Numbered from the stretch's first letter, positions 8,216 to 16,579 are shown. The stretch: DNA of 64,000 nt from Melioribacteraceae bacterium (GCA_019638015.1 JAHBUP010000001.1:2140424-2204423); one strand, 5' to 3'. The notes: a model not told the origin generated them from the letters alone. Numbers and translations: made by a program.

Positions 8216-8893
8216 ATGAAAAACATAATCTTATGTAATAATTGCAAAAGTGAAAACAATTTTTACTCTCTAAATTGTAAAGAATGCTCTTCTTATCTTC
8301 GCCCAAGAATTGTAAATCTCGATTTCTGGCCTCTGTTCTGGCAAATGTTTGAATCCCCATCGGCTACATTTAAGAATATTATTCACGCTGAGCATAAAAA
8401 TTTTTTAACTTTGATTTTACTTCTCTCTGCGATAAAATTTTCAATAAATAAAAACTTTTTAACAGATTTGATTTTTGACGGGGAATACACGGCCGGGTTC
8501 AGTTCTCCAATAAATATTATTTTTTTTATAATTCTGATTGTTACCGCTTCGGCATTATTTAAAGTTTTAGGCAGACTCTTTGGACTTGAAACTAGATTCA
8601 AAGATAATTTGGCGTGTGCAACATATTCTAATACACCTGCAGTATTAGCTTTATTTTTTTTAACACCAATACAAATTGCACTTTTTGGATTTTACTGGTT
8701 TACGTTTAATCCTTCACCTATATTAATAAAACCAACTGCAGCTTATCTTTTATTAACAGTTGATATGATAATGGTTACGTGGAGTTTTATTAATCTTTAT
8801 ATAGGTTTTTATACACAATCCAAAAGCAAAATATTTTCTTTAGCTTTTATGATCTTAATTTTAACCGCGCAGTTTTTATTTATAATACTTTGA
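8216..8893 (+). CDS. YIP1-family membrane protein with N-terminal zinc ribbon
   Basis: 225 residues. The N-terminus holds two CxxC pairs (CNNCKSENN and CKECSSYLRPR, about 7-29), a small zinc-ribbon-like unit, followed by about five membrane helices from about residue 55 to the end, with the Yip1-type pattern around FGLETRFKDNLACATYSNTP. It starts one base after the DUF5683 gene. The function of bacterial YIP1 proteins is not established. Its last 14 bases overlap the end of the convergent ppx gene. Confidence 0.7.
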   Translation: MKNIILCNNCKSENNFYSLNCKECSSYLRPRIVNLDFWPLFWQMFESPSATFKNIIHAEHKNFLTLILLLSAIKFSINKNFLTDLIFDGEYTAGFSSPINIIFFIILIVTASALFKVLGRLFGLETRFKDNLACATYSNTPAVLALFFLTPIQIALFGFYWFTFNPSPILIKPTAAYLLLTVDMIMVTWSFINLYIGFYTQSKSKIFSLAFMILILTAQFLFIIL

Positions 8894-9830
8894 TAGAAAT
8901 GTTTTCAAATTCTTTCCGTAGATAATCTAGAATTGAGCCATAATATAATCCTCTCGTACTCACTTTCACTCGGCTAATACCCAATAATTCCATAAACGAA
9001 TGAAGTATTAATGTACCGGAGAAAAGTACGTCTTCTCTTCCTTCAACAACTTGTCCGAATGCCATAGATACTTCTTCAGGGGACATCAGTTGCAATCGTT
9101 TCAAGATTTGACTGACGAATTCAATTGTTAGAAAATAATTTTCTATAACATCTGGATTAAATAATTTTATCGATTTATTGATACAAGCAAGTGTTGTAGG
9201 CGTACCTGCCACAGCAAATGTTTCAGCTTCCTCAGTAATTTTTATTTGTGACTTGGACAATATTTCACTGATATGTCTTTTTGCTGCATGAACCGAATTG
9301 TCATCAGTTTTATGATTTGTAAAAAACCTTTCAGAAAGGGAGACTACACCAACCGGCATGCTAATCTTAAAATTAATTTTATCTCCAATTCCGGAAATCA
9401 CTTCAGTGCTTCCTCCTCCAATGTCTATAGTATTTCTAATTATTGAAGAAGGGAAGATTCCATCTGTTGAGCCGATAAAAGTTAAATATGCTTCCTCAAT
9501 TCCACTAATTATATCCAAATTCCAACTATATCTTTTATGAATAATTTTTCGAATATCTGGCGTGTTTTTGGCAATTCTCAATGCATTAGTCCCTTTAACA
9601 AGAACAATACTAGCTTTATCACCTTTAATAATGATCTCGTATCGATCTAAAACTGCCAAAAGGGAAGCAATGCTTTCATCGGAAATTATACCCGATTCTA
9701 TCAATCCTCTACTTATTCGGGGAGCCGAATACTCTCGCCTGAGGGGGGTCATTATCCCATTCTCTAAATTTACTTCTGCAATTAACAACAAAACTGTATT
9801 TGAACCGATATCAATTGAAGCAATAATCAT
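8880..9830 (-). CDS. Ppx/GppA-family phosphatase (exopolyphosphatase or pppGpp phosphohydrolase)
   Basis: 316 residues with the ASKHA fold: phosphate-1 motif SIDIGSNTVLLLIAEV at about 5-20, connection around TNALRIAKN, phosphate-2 motif IDIGGGSTEVISG at about 138-150, and AVAGTPTTLACI at about 208. These enzymes remove terminal phosphate from polyphosphate or pppGpp. The length matches the short Ppx type without the C-terminal HD domain, so polyphosphatase versus GppA activity cannot be decided. It is a lone minus-strand gene, convergent with the YIP1 gene (14-base overlap) and divergent from the 9862 gene, with only 31 bases between the starts. Confidence 0.87.
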   Translation of the reverse strand: MIIASIDIGSNTVLLLIAEVNLENGIMTPLRREYSAPRISRGLIESGIISDESIASLLAVLDRYEIIIKGDKASIVLVKGTNALRIAKNTPDIRKIIHKRYSWNLDIISGIEEAYLTFIGSTDGIFPSSIIRNTIDIGGGSTEVISGIGDKINFKISMPVGVVSLSERFFTNHKTDDNSVHAAKRHISEILSKSQIKITEEAETFAVAGTPTTLACINKSIKLFNPDVIENYFLTIEFVSQILKRLQLMSPEEVSMAFGQVVEGREDVLFSGTLILHSFMELLGISRVKVSTRGLYYGSILDYLRKEFENISIKVL

Positions 9831-9861
9831 AAATTTTTACTAATTTTTGAAAAAAATTTTT

Positions 9862-10380
9862 ATGAAAAAAGAAAATAACTTCTCAAAAGTAATACTTTTT
9901 CTAACGATAACGGCATTTGCAATTTGGCTTGGAAGCTATATTAGCCGGATGTTCATTTTTTATGAATTCATTCTGCCTGTAAGTTTTGATATCGATTCTA
10001 AATTTTTAATTGAAAATTTCAGTACTCTTTCCACAATTCTTAATCCCTTACTTGTGGTTAGTCTAAGCAGTTACATAATCCTTTTAGTTTTGCTGATAGC
10101 TTATCTCTTAGTTAGCAGAATTAGTATAAAAAATAATGGATGGCTGTTTATCACTATTTGTTTGATTTTCTTACTATCCCCATTAGAATTATATCTAAGT
10201 TATTACGACTACATTTTTATTACCAAGGTTTTATCAAAACAAATAGTTGCTGATGATTTAATAGGAATCGTTATTTTAAGAGCTAAAGAATTTGGAGTAT
10301 TTGCATTAATTCACATATTTACCAGCATATTTGTAATCCTCTTACAAGTATTCAAACCATTAGTTAAAAATGAAAATTAA
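9862..10380 (+). CDS. Unrecognised membrane protein, about four helices
   Basis: 172 residues from the ATG at 9862; an in-frame TTG at 9847 would add five. I do not recognise a family. Hydrophobic segments lie at about 9-33, 58-86, 92-115 and 143-165, with a longer polar loop after the first. There are no obvious catalytic motifs. It overlaps the next gene by 11 bases and heads the group with the 90-residue protein, aroQ and the MerR gene, so it is probably expressed with them. Confidence 0.65.
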   Translation: MKKENNFSKVILFLTITAFAIWLGSYISRMFIFYEFILPVSFDIDSKFLIENFSTLSTILNPLLVVSLSSYIILLVLLIAYLLVSRISIKNNGWLFITICLIFLLSPLELYLSYYDYIFITKVLSKQIVADDLIGIVILRAKEFGVFALIHIFTSIFVILLQVFKPLVKNEN

Positions 10381-10642
10381 AGAGAAAGAGTTCGAGACAA
10401 TTTTGGGAGACTTGAAGGAGCTTGCTGGTGAGTTGGGAGCAAAAGTAAGGTTTGAGAGAGGCGATTTCAAAGGTGGTTACTGTATTCTTAAGGATAATAA
10501 GACGATAGTTATTAATAAATTATCTTCTACACAGAAAAAAGTAATGATATTAACCAGCGCACTAAAAGACCTCGGAGTAAATGATATGTATTTACCACCA
10601 AGGTTAAGAGAAATCATTGATGAGATTGGGGATAATTCATGA
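10370..10642 (+). CDS. Small conserved-looking protein of unknown function
   Basis: 90 residues, soluble and charged, predicted as helix, two or three strands (AKVRFERGDFKGGYCILKDNKTIVINK) and then helices. It overlaps the membrane protein before it by 11 bases and aroQ after it by 4 (ATGA), so it is almost certainly translated. I cannot assign a family. The strand-Gly-Gly-strand centre followed by INKLSS might be a small alpha/beta fold. No ligand-binding motif is visible. Confidence 0.65.
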   Translation: MKIKEKEFETILGDLKELAGELGAKVRFERGDFKGGYCILKDNKTIVINKLSSTQKKVMILTSALKDLGVNDMYLPPRLREIIDEIGDNS

Positions 10643-11067
10643 AAATACTTATAATTAACGGTCCAAATTTAAGTAAGATCAAGCTACGAGATAAAGATAT
10701 TTATGGGTCCCTTTCATTTGATGAATTAATAAATAGTTTGAAGAAGGAGTTTGCGAAGGATTTTTTTGAAATTGTTTTCCATGAATTCGAGGGGGAGATA
10801 ATTACATCAATTCATAATGCTCCCCTCAATTTTGATGGAATTATTATTAATCCGGGTGGATTTTCTCACACATCTGTTGCAATTAGGGATGCGATGGAGT
10901 TATCAAAAATCCCAATAATTGAGGTTCATCTTTCAAATATTTCTGGGCGTGAAAATTTTAGAAATGTGAGTATTACTGCATCAAAAGCTAAAGGTTATAT
11001 TAGCGGTTTCAAACATTTTTCGTATTTTGCGGCTGTTTATTTATTAAAAAAACATAACATTAATTGA
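10639..11067 (+). CDS. aroQ: 3-dehydroquinate dehydratase, type II
   Basis: 142 residues, the normal type II length. It removes water from 3-dehydroquinate in the shikimate pathway. The active-site pieces are visible: NGPNL at 8-12, the loop Arg and catalytic Tyr in LRDKDIYG (about 18-25), NPGGFSHTSVAIRDA with Asn and His, IEVHLSN with Glu and His, and GRENFR with its arginines. The stretch after residue 35 is less conserved than usual (FEGE where many have SNHEGE), but no catalytic residue is lost. It overlaps the preceding gene by 4 bases. Confidence 0.9.
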   Translation: MKILIINGPNLSKIKLRDKDIYGSLSFDELINSLKKEFAKDFFEIVFHEFEGEIITSIHNAPLNFDGIIINPGGFSHTSVAIRDAMELSKIPIIEVHLSNISGRENFRNVSITASKAKGYISGFKHFSYFAAVYLLKKHNIN

Positions 11068-11116
11068 ATTCCCATTTCGGTCTATCATTACATTTTCTTT
11101 CGAGAATGAGGTTCTT

Positions 11117-11503
11117 ATGAAGGATTTTGCATTAAAAAAATTATACTACTCTATCAGCGAGGTTAGTAAACTTACCGGATTGGAACAATATATTCTGCGA
11201 TATTGGGAAACAGAATTTGAACAATTAAACCCAAGCAAAAACAGAGCAGGTAATAGAATTTATACAAATAAAGAAATTAAGTTAATCCTACAGATTAAAC
11301 GTTTGCTTCGGGAAGAAAAATATACTATTGAAGGGGCTAAAAAGATTTTGAGTGAGGGAGTATCAACCCCTATGGAAAATCAAGGACATGAGGAAATTCA
11401 ACCTGAACAGATTTCTCATGCAATTTCACATTCACCAAGATCACTCAAAAAAGATCTTGAAGAAGTAAAGAGTTTTTTAGTTTATTTGCAGTCGAGTTTT
11501 TAA
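11117..11503 (+). CDS. MerR-family transcriptional regulator
   Basis: 128 residues. The winged helix-turn-helix (about 10-80) shows YYSISEVSKLTGLEQYILRYW, then the wing with NRIYTNKEIKLILQIKRLL and the YTIEGAKKIL helix. The C-terminal part is short with no Cys cluster, so it does not look like a metal sensor. The RYWE variant of helix 2 is the one found in small MerR regulators of Bacteroidota and Ignavibacteria. Target and ligand are unknown. It stands 49 bases after aroQ. Its TAA stop is immediately followed by tRNA-Pro. Confidence 0.87.
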   Translation: MKDFALKKLYYSISEVSKLTGLEQYILRYWETEFEQLNPSKNRAGNRIYTNKEIKLILQIKRLLREEKYTIEGAKKILSEGVSTPMENQGHEEIQPEQISHAISHSPRSLKKDLEEVKSFLVYLQSSF

Positions 11504-11580
11504 CGGAACGTAGCGCAGCCTGGTAGCGTACTTGAATGGGGTTCAAGGGGTCGCGGGTTCAAATCCCGCCGTTCCGACCA
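11504..11580 (+). tRNA. tRNA-Pro (anticodon GGG)
   Basis: 77 bases folding as a full cloverleaf: acceptor CGGAACG/CGTTCCG, D-stem GCGC/GCGT, anticodon stem CTTGA/TCAAG with loop ATGGGGT (anticodon GGG, U33 present), T-stem GCGGG/CCCGC with loop TTCAAAT, discriminator A73 and an encoded CCA. The C1-G72 pair and A73 are bacterial proline identity elements. It begins on the base after the merR stop codon and is followed at once by a terminator. Confidence 0.97.
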
Positions 11581-11584
11581 TTTG

Positions 11585-11611
11585 AAAGCACAATATTTAT
11601 TGTGCTTTTTT
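11585..11611 (+). terminator. Intrinsic terminator after tRNA-Pro
   Basis: AAAGCACAAT pairs with ATTGTGCTTT around a short AT loop and runs into six T. It begins four bases after the tRNA CCA and ends 13 bases before the purF start, so it closes the aroQ-merR-tRNA unit. Confidence 0.88.
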
Positions 11612-11624
11612 GTATAGGAGTTAA

Positions 11625-13094
11625 ATGGATAAACCAAAATGTAATTGCGGAATATTTGGAATAATGGGCACACCGGAAGCTGCTCATTTCACTTTTTATG
11701 GCCTTCATTCGCTTCAACATCGAGGACAGGAAGCTTCTGGGATTGTGACCTTGAGTATGACTGAAAATAACAAACCAGTATTTAATTACCACAAAGATCT
11801 AGGTTATGTATCCGAGGTGTATTCAAAAAAGGATGTATTTGAAAAAACTTTAATTGGTGATATTGCGATTGGACATAATCGGTATTCCACTACCGGCTCA
11901 TCTGCTTCAATTAAAAATATACAACCATTTTTGGTAAATTATCGATTAGGTAACTTAGCTGTCGCTCATAACGGTAATCTTACTAATGCATCAAAACTAA
12001 GAAAAGAACTAGTGGATGAGGGAGCAATATTTCAAACCACTAGCGATACCGAAGTAATTTTACATTTGATCGCTCGAAGTAAATTGACAAATCAAATAGA
12101 TCAGATTAAGGAAGCAATTAACAAAATTGAAGGTGCATTTTCATTATTAATTCTTACAGATAATTATCTGATTGGAGTTCGTGACAAGTATGGATTTCGT
12201 CCATTATGTTTGGGGAAAAGTAATGGTTCCTTAATAATTACTTCGGAGACATGTGCTCTAGATATCAACAAAGCTGAATATATTCGAGATGTAGAGCCTG
12301 GCGAGATGGTTGTATTAAAGAAAAATGATTTAAATGAGGTCTCATTGGAATCACATTCATACACTGATGAGATTGTAACTAAAAAGCATTGTGTATTTGA
12401 ATTTATCTATTTCTCTCGCCCTGATAGTAGAATTTTTGAAACTAATGTTGATAAAATTCGCCGAAAGTTAGGAAAAATTTTAGCTGAGAATCATCCTGTT
12501 GTTGATAAAGATGGTGAAAAAGTTATCGTTATCAGCGTCCCGGACAGCTCTAATACTGTAGCAATAGGATTTCAAAATCATCTTTCAAAAATGGGCATTC
12601 CAAGTAAACTTGAAATTGGACTTATTCGAAGCCATTATGTTGGGAGAACTTTTATTCTTCCAGGACAAAGAGACAGAGAAATTGGCGTTAGAATTAAATT
12701 TAATACTGTGAAAGGGGTTCTAGAAGGGAAAACAGTTGTTTTAGTAGATGATTCAATTGTACGAGGAACAACATCAAAATTGCTGATTAATTTAATTAAG
12801 GAAGCTAATCCAAAGGAGATCCATTTAAGAATTTCATCGCCTCCAATTATCAGTCCTTGTTTTTATGGAATGGATTTCCCAAGTCCTGAAGAATTAATCG
12901 CTAATAGATTTCATCAAAATATAGAAGAAATAAGAAATTATTTAGATGTTGATTCTCTCCATTATTTAACCGAAAGTGAATTGTTAGATGCGATGATTGG
13001 ATTTGCTCCAGAGGAATTTTGCACCGCATGTTTTACGGGAAAATATCCTGTTAATGTAGATATGATGAAGTCTAAGGAAATTTATGAAAATTAA
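11625..13094 (+). CDS. purF: Amidophosphoribosyltransferase
   Basis: 489 residues. It moves glutamine amide nitrogen to PRPP, the first step of purine synthesis. The class II amidotransferase nucleophile is Cys8 (CGIFGI) after a seven-residue propeptide expected to be cleaved; SLQHRGQEASGI, GHNRYSTTG and AHNGNL follow. The PRPP loop VVLVDDSIVRGTTS is at about 366-379. Four Cys (KKHCVFE, ISPCFYG and the CTAC pair near the C-terminus) match the [4Fe-4S] ligands of the Bacillus-type enzyme, implying oxygen-sensitive stability. AGGAG precedes the ATG. It overlaps pgsA by 11 bases. Confidence 0.95.
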   Translation: MDKPKCNCGIFGIMGTPEAAHFTFYGLHSLQHRGQEASGIVTLSMTENNKPVFNYHKDLGYVSEVYSKKDVFEKTLIGDIAIGHNRYSTTGSSASIKNIQPFLVNYRLGNLAVAHNGNLTNASKLRKELVDEGAIFQTTSDTEVILHLIARSKLTNQIDQIKEAINKIEGAFSLLILTDNYLIGVRDKYGFRPLCLGKSNGSLIITSETCALDINKAEYIRDVEPGEMVVLKKNDLNEVSLESHSYTDEIVTKKHCVFEFIYFSRPDSRIFETNVDKIRRKLGKILAENHPVVDKDGEKVIVISVPDSSNTVAIGFQNHLSKMGIPSKLEIGLIRSHYVGRTFILPGQRDREIGVRIKFNTVKGVLEGKTVVLVDDSIVRGTTSKLLINLIKEANPKEIHLRISSPPIISPCFYGMDFPSPEELIANRFHQNIEEIRNYLDVDSLHYLTESELLDAMIGFAPEEFCTACFTGKYPVNVDMMKSKEIYEN

Positions 13095-13632
13095 TTTCAG
13101 AGAGTTATATCTTGCTCCGAATTTAATTAGCCTTTTCCGCCTTCTTTTATTTTTACCACTCCAATTTATATTTTCATCTTTAAACCAGTCTCAATATTTC
13201 GAAATTTATTTGATTAGCATAATTTTTATCGCGTTTGCATCCGATCTTCTTGATGGATTTATTGCTAGAAAATTTAATATTATCACAGAATTTGGAAAGA
13301 TTATCGATCCGCTTGCGGACAAAGTGTTAGTTCTACAGTTTGTACTTAATTTATTGATATTAAATAAGTTACCATTTTTATATGTCTTGATTGTTTTCAC
13401 AAGAGATATTCTTATTTTCATAGGTGGCATATATTTATCGAATAGGTTGAATAAGGTCCTACCTTCAAATTTATTAGGTAAAGTTGCTGTATTTTCGATT
13501 GGAGTAACAATCATACTCTCAATACTTGCTCCCAATAGTGCTCTCTTTTTGTGGGTCATGAGAATTTCAATTGTGTTTTTATTTATTTCTTTTGCGGCGT
13601 ATGTTCTTCGCGGCACCGAATCATTAAAGTGA
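13084..13632 (+). CDS. pgsA: CDP-alcohol phosphatidyltransferase, probable PgsA
   Basis: 182 residues, multi-pass membrane enzyme. The CDP-alcohol motif D-x2-DG-x2-AR-x8-G-x3-D-x3-D is complete (SDLLDGFIAR ... GKIIDPLADK, about 53-82). PgsA makes phosphatidylglycerol phosphate from CDP-diacylglycerol and glycerol-3-phosphate. The N-terminal LAPNLISLFRLLLF also fits that subfamily, though another CDP-alcohol enzyme is possible. It overlaps purF and sits six bases before ftsY. Confidence 0.87.
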   Translation: MKINFRELYLAPNLISLFRLLLFLPLQFIFSSLNQSQYFEIYLISIIFIAFASDLLDGFIARKFNIITEFGKIIDPLADKVLVLQFVLNLLILNKLPFLYVLIVFTRDILIFIGGIYLSNRLNKVLPSNLLGKVAVFSIGVTIILSILAPNSALFLWVMRISIVFLFISFAAYVLRGTESLK

Positions 13633-13638
13633 GAAGCA

Positions 13639-14577
13639 ATGAGTTGGATTAAAAATAGTTTTCAAAATTTAAAAAATGGCTTAACGAAGACCCGGCAAAC
13701 AATCTTTAACAAAATTGAAGAAACTTTCACTGGTAAATCAAAGTTGGATGAATCTGATTTTGATAAATTAGAAGAGATTTTAATAAATAGTGATCTGGGT
13801 ACTGAACTTTCACTAGCTTTGATTGAAAATACAAGAAAAAGTTTACACAATGAAGATGACCGCACATTTGCAAATATTATCGAAATTCTAAAAAATGAAT
13901 TGATAAAAATTCTTGGTGATTATGAGCAAAATTCGAATTCCGTATCATTTGATAAAAATTCACCATATATAATACTAGTAGTTGGTGTAAATGGAACCGG
14001 TAAAACCACTACAATAGGTAAGTTAGCAAATTTTTATAAAAATGAAATGAAATCTGTATTACTTGTTCCGTGTGATACTTTTAGAGCTGCAGCAAATGAG
14101 CAACTTAATGAGTGGGCACTTAGATCCGGAGTGGAAATCTGGAATAATTCTACTTCTAAAGATCCATCCTCGGTGGCATTCGACTCAATCAAACATGCTC
14201 TTAATGAGAAAATTGATATTGTTTTAATTGACACTGCTGGGCGGCTTCATAACAATGCAAACTTAATGATAGAATTATCTAAGATTAATAGAGTCATCTC
14301 CAATCTTATTGTGTCTGCTCCCAATGAAACTTTGTTGGTCGTAGATGGTAATTCTGGCCAAAATGCGTTACGCCAAGCTGATGAATTCCTCAAGTATGTT
14401 AAAGTTACAGGTTTAATAGTCACAAAATTAGATGGTACAGCAAAAGGGGGGTCAGTGATTCAGATTTCACATAAGAAAAGAATTCCTATAAAATTTATAG
14501 GTACGGGAGAAAAAATAAATGATCTCCAAGAATTTAATCAAACTGATTTTGTAAACGCACTTTTTGAGAAAGTATAA
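13639..14577 (+). CDS. ftsY: Signal recognition particle receptor FtsY
   Basis: 312 residues, the NG domain nearly alone: the acidic A domain of the E. coli protein is absent and only a short basic N-terminus precedes the four-helix N domain. GTPase motifs: G1 GVNGTGKTTT at about 117-126, DTFRAAANEQL, G3 DTAGRLHNN, G4 TKLDGTAKGG, and the closing GTGEKINDL. It receives SRP-bound nascent chains at the membrane. It lies between pgsA (6 bases) and the lipid kinase gene (2 bases). Confidence 0.95.
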   Translation: MSWIKNSFQNLKNGLTKTRQTIFNKIEETFTGKSKLDESDFDKLEEILINSDLGTELSLALIENTRKSLHNEDDRTFANIIEILKNELIKILGDYEQNSNSVSFDKNSPYIILVVGVNGTGKTTTIGKLANFYKNEMKSVLLVPCDTFRAAANEQLNEWALRSGVEIWNNSTSKDPSSVAFDSIKHALNEKIDIVLIDTAGRLHNNANLMIELSKINRVISNLIVSAPNETLLVVDGNSGQNALRQADEFLKYVKVTGLIVTKLDGTAKGGSVIQISHKKRIPIKFIGTGEKINDLQEFNQTDFVNALFEKV

Positions 14578-14579
14578 AC

Positions 14580-15506
14580 TTGATTTCGAATTTAATAATT
14601 GTTAACCCATATTCTGGAAATGGTCGGGCAAAAAAATCCTATAAAATTATTAAAGAATGGCTATTCGAGAATCCAGAAATACAAAAAATTACTACTTTAT
14701 TTTATTCTAATACTCTTCAAGAGACTATAGATCTTACCTCGAACTTATCAAATAACATAAAAAAGATTTTAATTGTGGGTGGGGATGGAAGTTTGAACCA
14801 ATTTTTAAACCTAACCCCAAATTTTGATCAGTTTTTAATTGGGATTATTCCAAGCGGTTCGGGTAATGACTTTGTGAAGAATTTTGCAATTCCTGGGAAT
14901 ATTAAAGAACAGCTTAACCTGTATCTTAATACAGAAAGCAATTTACTCGTCTCTGACATACTTTATTGCACATTTTCAGGAGAGGGGGTTAATCAGCAGC
15001 AAAAATTGATCATCAATAGTATGGGTATTGGATTCGATGGACTTGTAGCGTACCACAAGAATAATTCAAATATAGATAATGGCATTTTGTCATATATCGT
15101 ATCCGTATTTTCTTCATTAAAGGAACGAAAACCTATTAGTGCAAATCTACTATATGGCAATAGTACTGCTAAAATTTGCAACTCGTTGTTGTTGATTTGT
15201 ATCGGAAACGGGATTTCTAGTGGCGGTGGATTCTACTTAACACCGAATGCAAAAATTACTGACCACTTGTTCGATATATCGATTATAGAAAATATTTCAA
15301 CTTCTAAATTGCTTAGATCACTTCCACTTGCTTTAATTAACAAAATAAGCGGTATTCCAGAAATTAGCTTTTTAAAAGAAAAGGAAATGGCTATAAAATT
15401 ACATCATAAAACCCACATTCATATTGATGGAGAATTAATATTTGGAAATTTTGATCAAATACATGTTAAGTTAGCAGATAAGAAATTAAAATTGATGGTT
15501 CAATGA
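14580..15506 (+). CDS. Diacylglycerol/lipid kinase family protein (YegS/DgkB-like)
   Basis: 308 residues, starting at TTG two bases after the ftsY stop. The N-terminal ATP-binding fold shows VNPYSGNGRAKK (about 8-19), the signature VGGDGSLNQF (about 66-75) and IPSGSGNDFVKN (about 90-101). A C-terminal beta-sandwich ends with HIHIDGE. Family members phosphorylate diacylglycerol, sphingosine-like bases or related lipids; the substrate cannot be named. The pgsA neighbourhood suggests phospholipid turnover. Confidence 0.88.
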   Translation: MISNLIIVNPYSGNGRAKKSYKIIKEWLFENPEIQKITTLFYSNTLQETIDLTSNLSNNIKKILIVGGDGSLNQFLNLTPNFDQFLIGIIPSGSGNDFVKNFAIPGNIKEQLNLYLNTESNLLVSDILYCTFSGEGVNQQQKLIINSMGIGFDGLVAYHKNNSNIDNGILSYIVSVFSSLKERKPISANLLYGNSTAKICNSLLLICIGNGISSGGGFYLTPNAKITDHLFDISIIENISTSKLLRSLPLALINKISGIPEISFLKEKEMAIKLHHKTHIHIDGELIFGNFDQIHVKLADKKLKLMVQ

Positions 15507-15706
15507 TGTTTTTCAAAAAACTAAAACATAAAAATTTCGATTATAGACCTCGCTATTATGATCCACTAAATGATCCCGATGAGAGAAAGAAAAGGAAACT
15601 GCAAATTAGTAGGGAGCGAAAGTATAAAAAGAAGGGGTTTAATATTGTATATATACTTGTATTAATACTAATCATCATATTTTACATTGTTAGTAGAAAT
15701 AATTAG
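15503..15706 (+). CDS. Small single-helix membrane protein
   Basis: 67 residues with a strongly basic first half (FKKLKHKNFDYRPRYYDP, then several KR clusters) and one membrane helix at about 47-63. It overlaps the lipid kinase by 4 bases (ATGA), which argues that it is real. I do not recognise a family. The basic cytosolic tail might contact lipid headgroups or RNA, but nothing in the sequence shows that. It is the last gene of the purF run. Confidence 0.6.
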   Translation: MMFFKKLKHKNFDYRPRYYDPLNDPDERKKRKLQISRERKYKKKGFNIVYILVLILIIIFYIVSRNN

Positions 15707-15708
15707 TT

Positions 15709-15728
15709 TACATAATATACATTATGTA
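15709..15728. repeat. Perfect 8-base inverted repeat between convergent genes
   Basis: TACATAAT and ATTATGTA are separated by ATAC, between the 67-residue gene and the end of the dehydrogenase gene (the right arm includes that stop codon). It could be a weak bidirectional terminator, but the stem is AT-rich and no T tract follows. Confidence 0.35.
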
Positions 15729-16579
15729 GAATATTCATAGAAGCCACTTCCGGTCTTTTTCCCAAGTTTATTCGCGGCTACCATTTTTCTTAACAATGGG
15801 CACGCTCTATACTTTGGATCCCCAAATCCTTCATATAACACTTCAAGAATATTTAGGCAAACATCCAATCCAATGAAATCTGCTAACGTTAGTGGACCCA
15901 TTGGATGCGCCATTCCTAATTTCATAATTTCATCAATTGCTTCTCTAGTGGCGACACCTTCGTATAATGCGAATATTGCCTCATTAATCATCGGCATTAA
16001 AATTCTATTGGCTATAAACCCAGGATAATCTTCAACAACTATTGGAATTTTATCGAGTTGATTAGTTAAATCATTTGTAATTTTAAGTGTCTTTTGAGAT
16101 GTGTCATGACCTTTGATTATCTCAACCAGTTTCATTACGGGCACAGGATTCATAAAATGCATACCAATAAAATTATCAGCGCGATTTTTGGGAGCAAGTT
16201 CAGAGATTGATATTGATGAAGTATTGGTGGCAAAAATTATATCGTCGGAAAGTCGGCTGTTGAGAATTTCATAAACAGACTTTTTAGCCTCTTTATTTTC
16301 ATAGATTGCTTCTATCACGAAGTCAGTATCAAGTGATACATTTTCGACACCCGCGATCAGGCAAATATTTTCTAAAATACTCTTTCTACTTTCTTCTAAA
16401 ATTATTCCTTTTTTGATCTGACGGTTTAAATTAGACTCAATAGTTTCAAGAGCTCTTTTAAGTGTAGAACTATCTTTATCAATTAAACTTACATTAAATC
16501 CTTTTGTAGCTAGGACGTGAGCGATACCAGAACCCATAGTCCCACTTCCAATGACTGCAACATTTTTTATTTCGAACAT
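15722..16579 (-). CDS. 3-hydroxyacyl-CoA (3-hydroxybutyryl-CoA) dehydrogenase
   Basis: 285 residues, the single-function short-chain type. The Rossmann motif VIGSGTMGSGIAHVLA (about 9-24) binds NAD(H). FIGMHFMNPVPVMKLVEII holds the catalytic His region, and the C-terminal domain shows NRILMPMINEAIFALYEG and MAHPMGPLTLADFIGLD. It oxidises 3-hydroxyacyl-CoA or works in reverse for butyrate and PHB-type routes. No thiolase or crotonase is adjacent, so the pathway direction is open. It stands 56 bases after ricT. Confidence 0.92.
   Translation of the reverse strand: MFEIKNVAVIGSGTMGSGIAHVLATKGFNVSLIDKDSSTLKRALETIESNLNRQIKKGIILEESRKSILENICLIAGVENVSLDTDFVIEAIYENKEAKKSVYEILNSRLSDDIIFATNTSSISISELAPKNRADNFIGMHFMNPVPVMKLVEIIKGHDTSQKTLKITNDLTNQLDKIPIVVEDYPGFIANRILMPMINEAIFALYEGVATREAIDEIMKLGMAHPMGPLTLADFIGLDVCLNILEVLYEGFGDPKYRACPLLRKMVAANKLGKKTGSGFYEYST

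Noticed and set aside
10639..11067. Possible loss of catalytic residues in AroQ because of unusual loops
   Set aside because: Alignment by eye to the M. tuberculosis enzyme keeps the Asn, Arg, Tyr, His, Glu and final Arg residues in register.
13206..13616. Open frame of 136 codons antisense to pgsA
   Set aside because: Fully inside pgsA, whose CDP-alcohol motif is intact; no motif in the antisense product.
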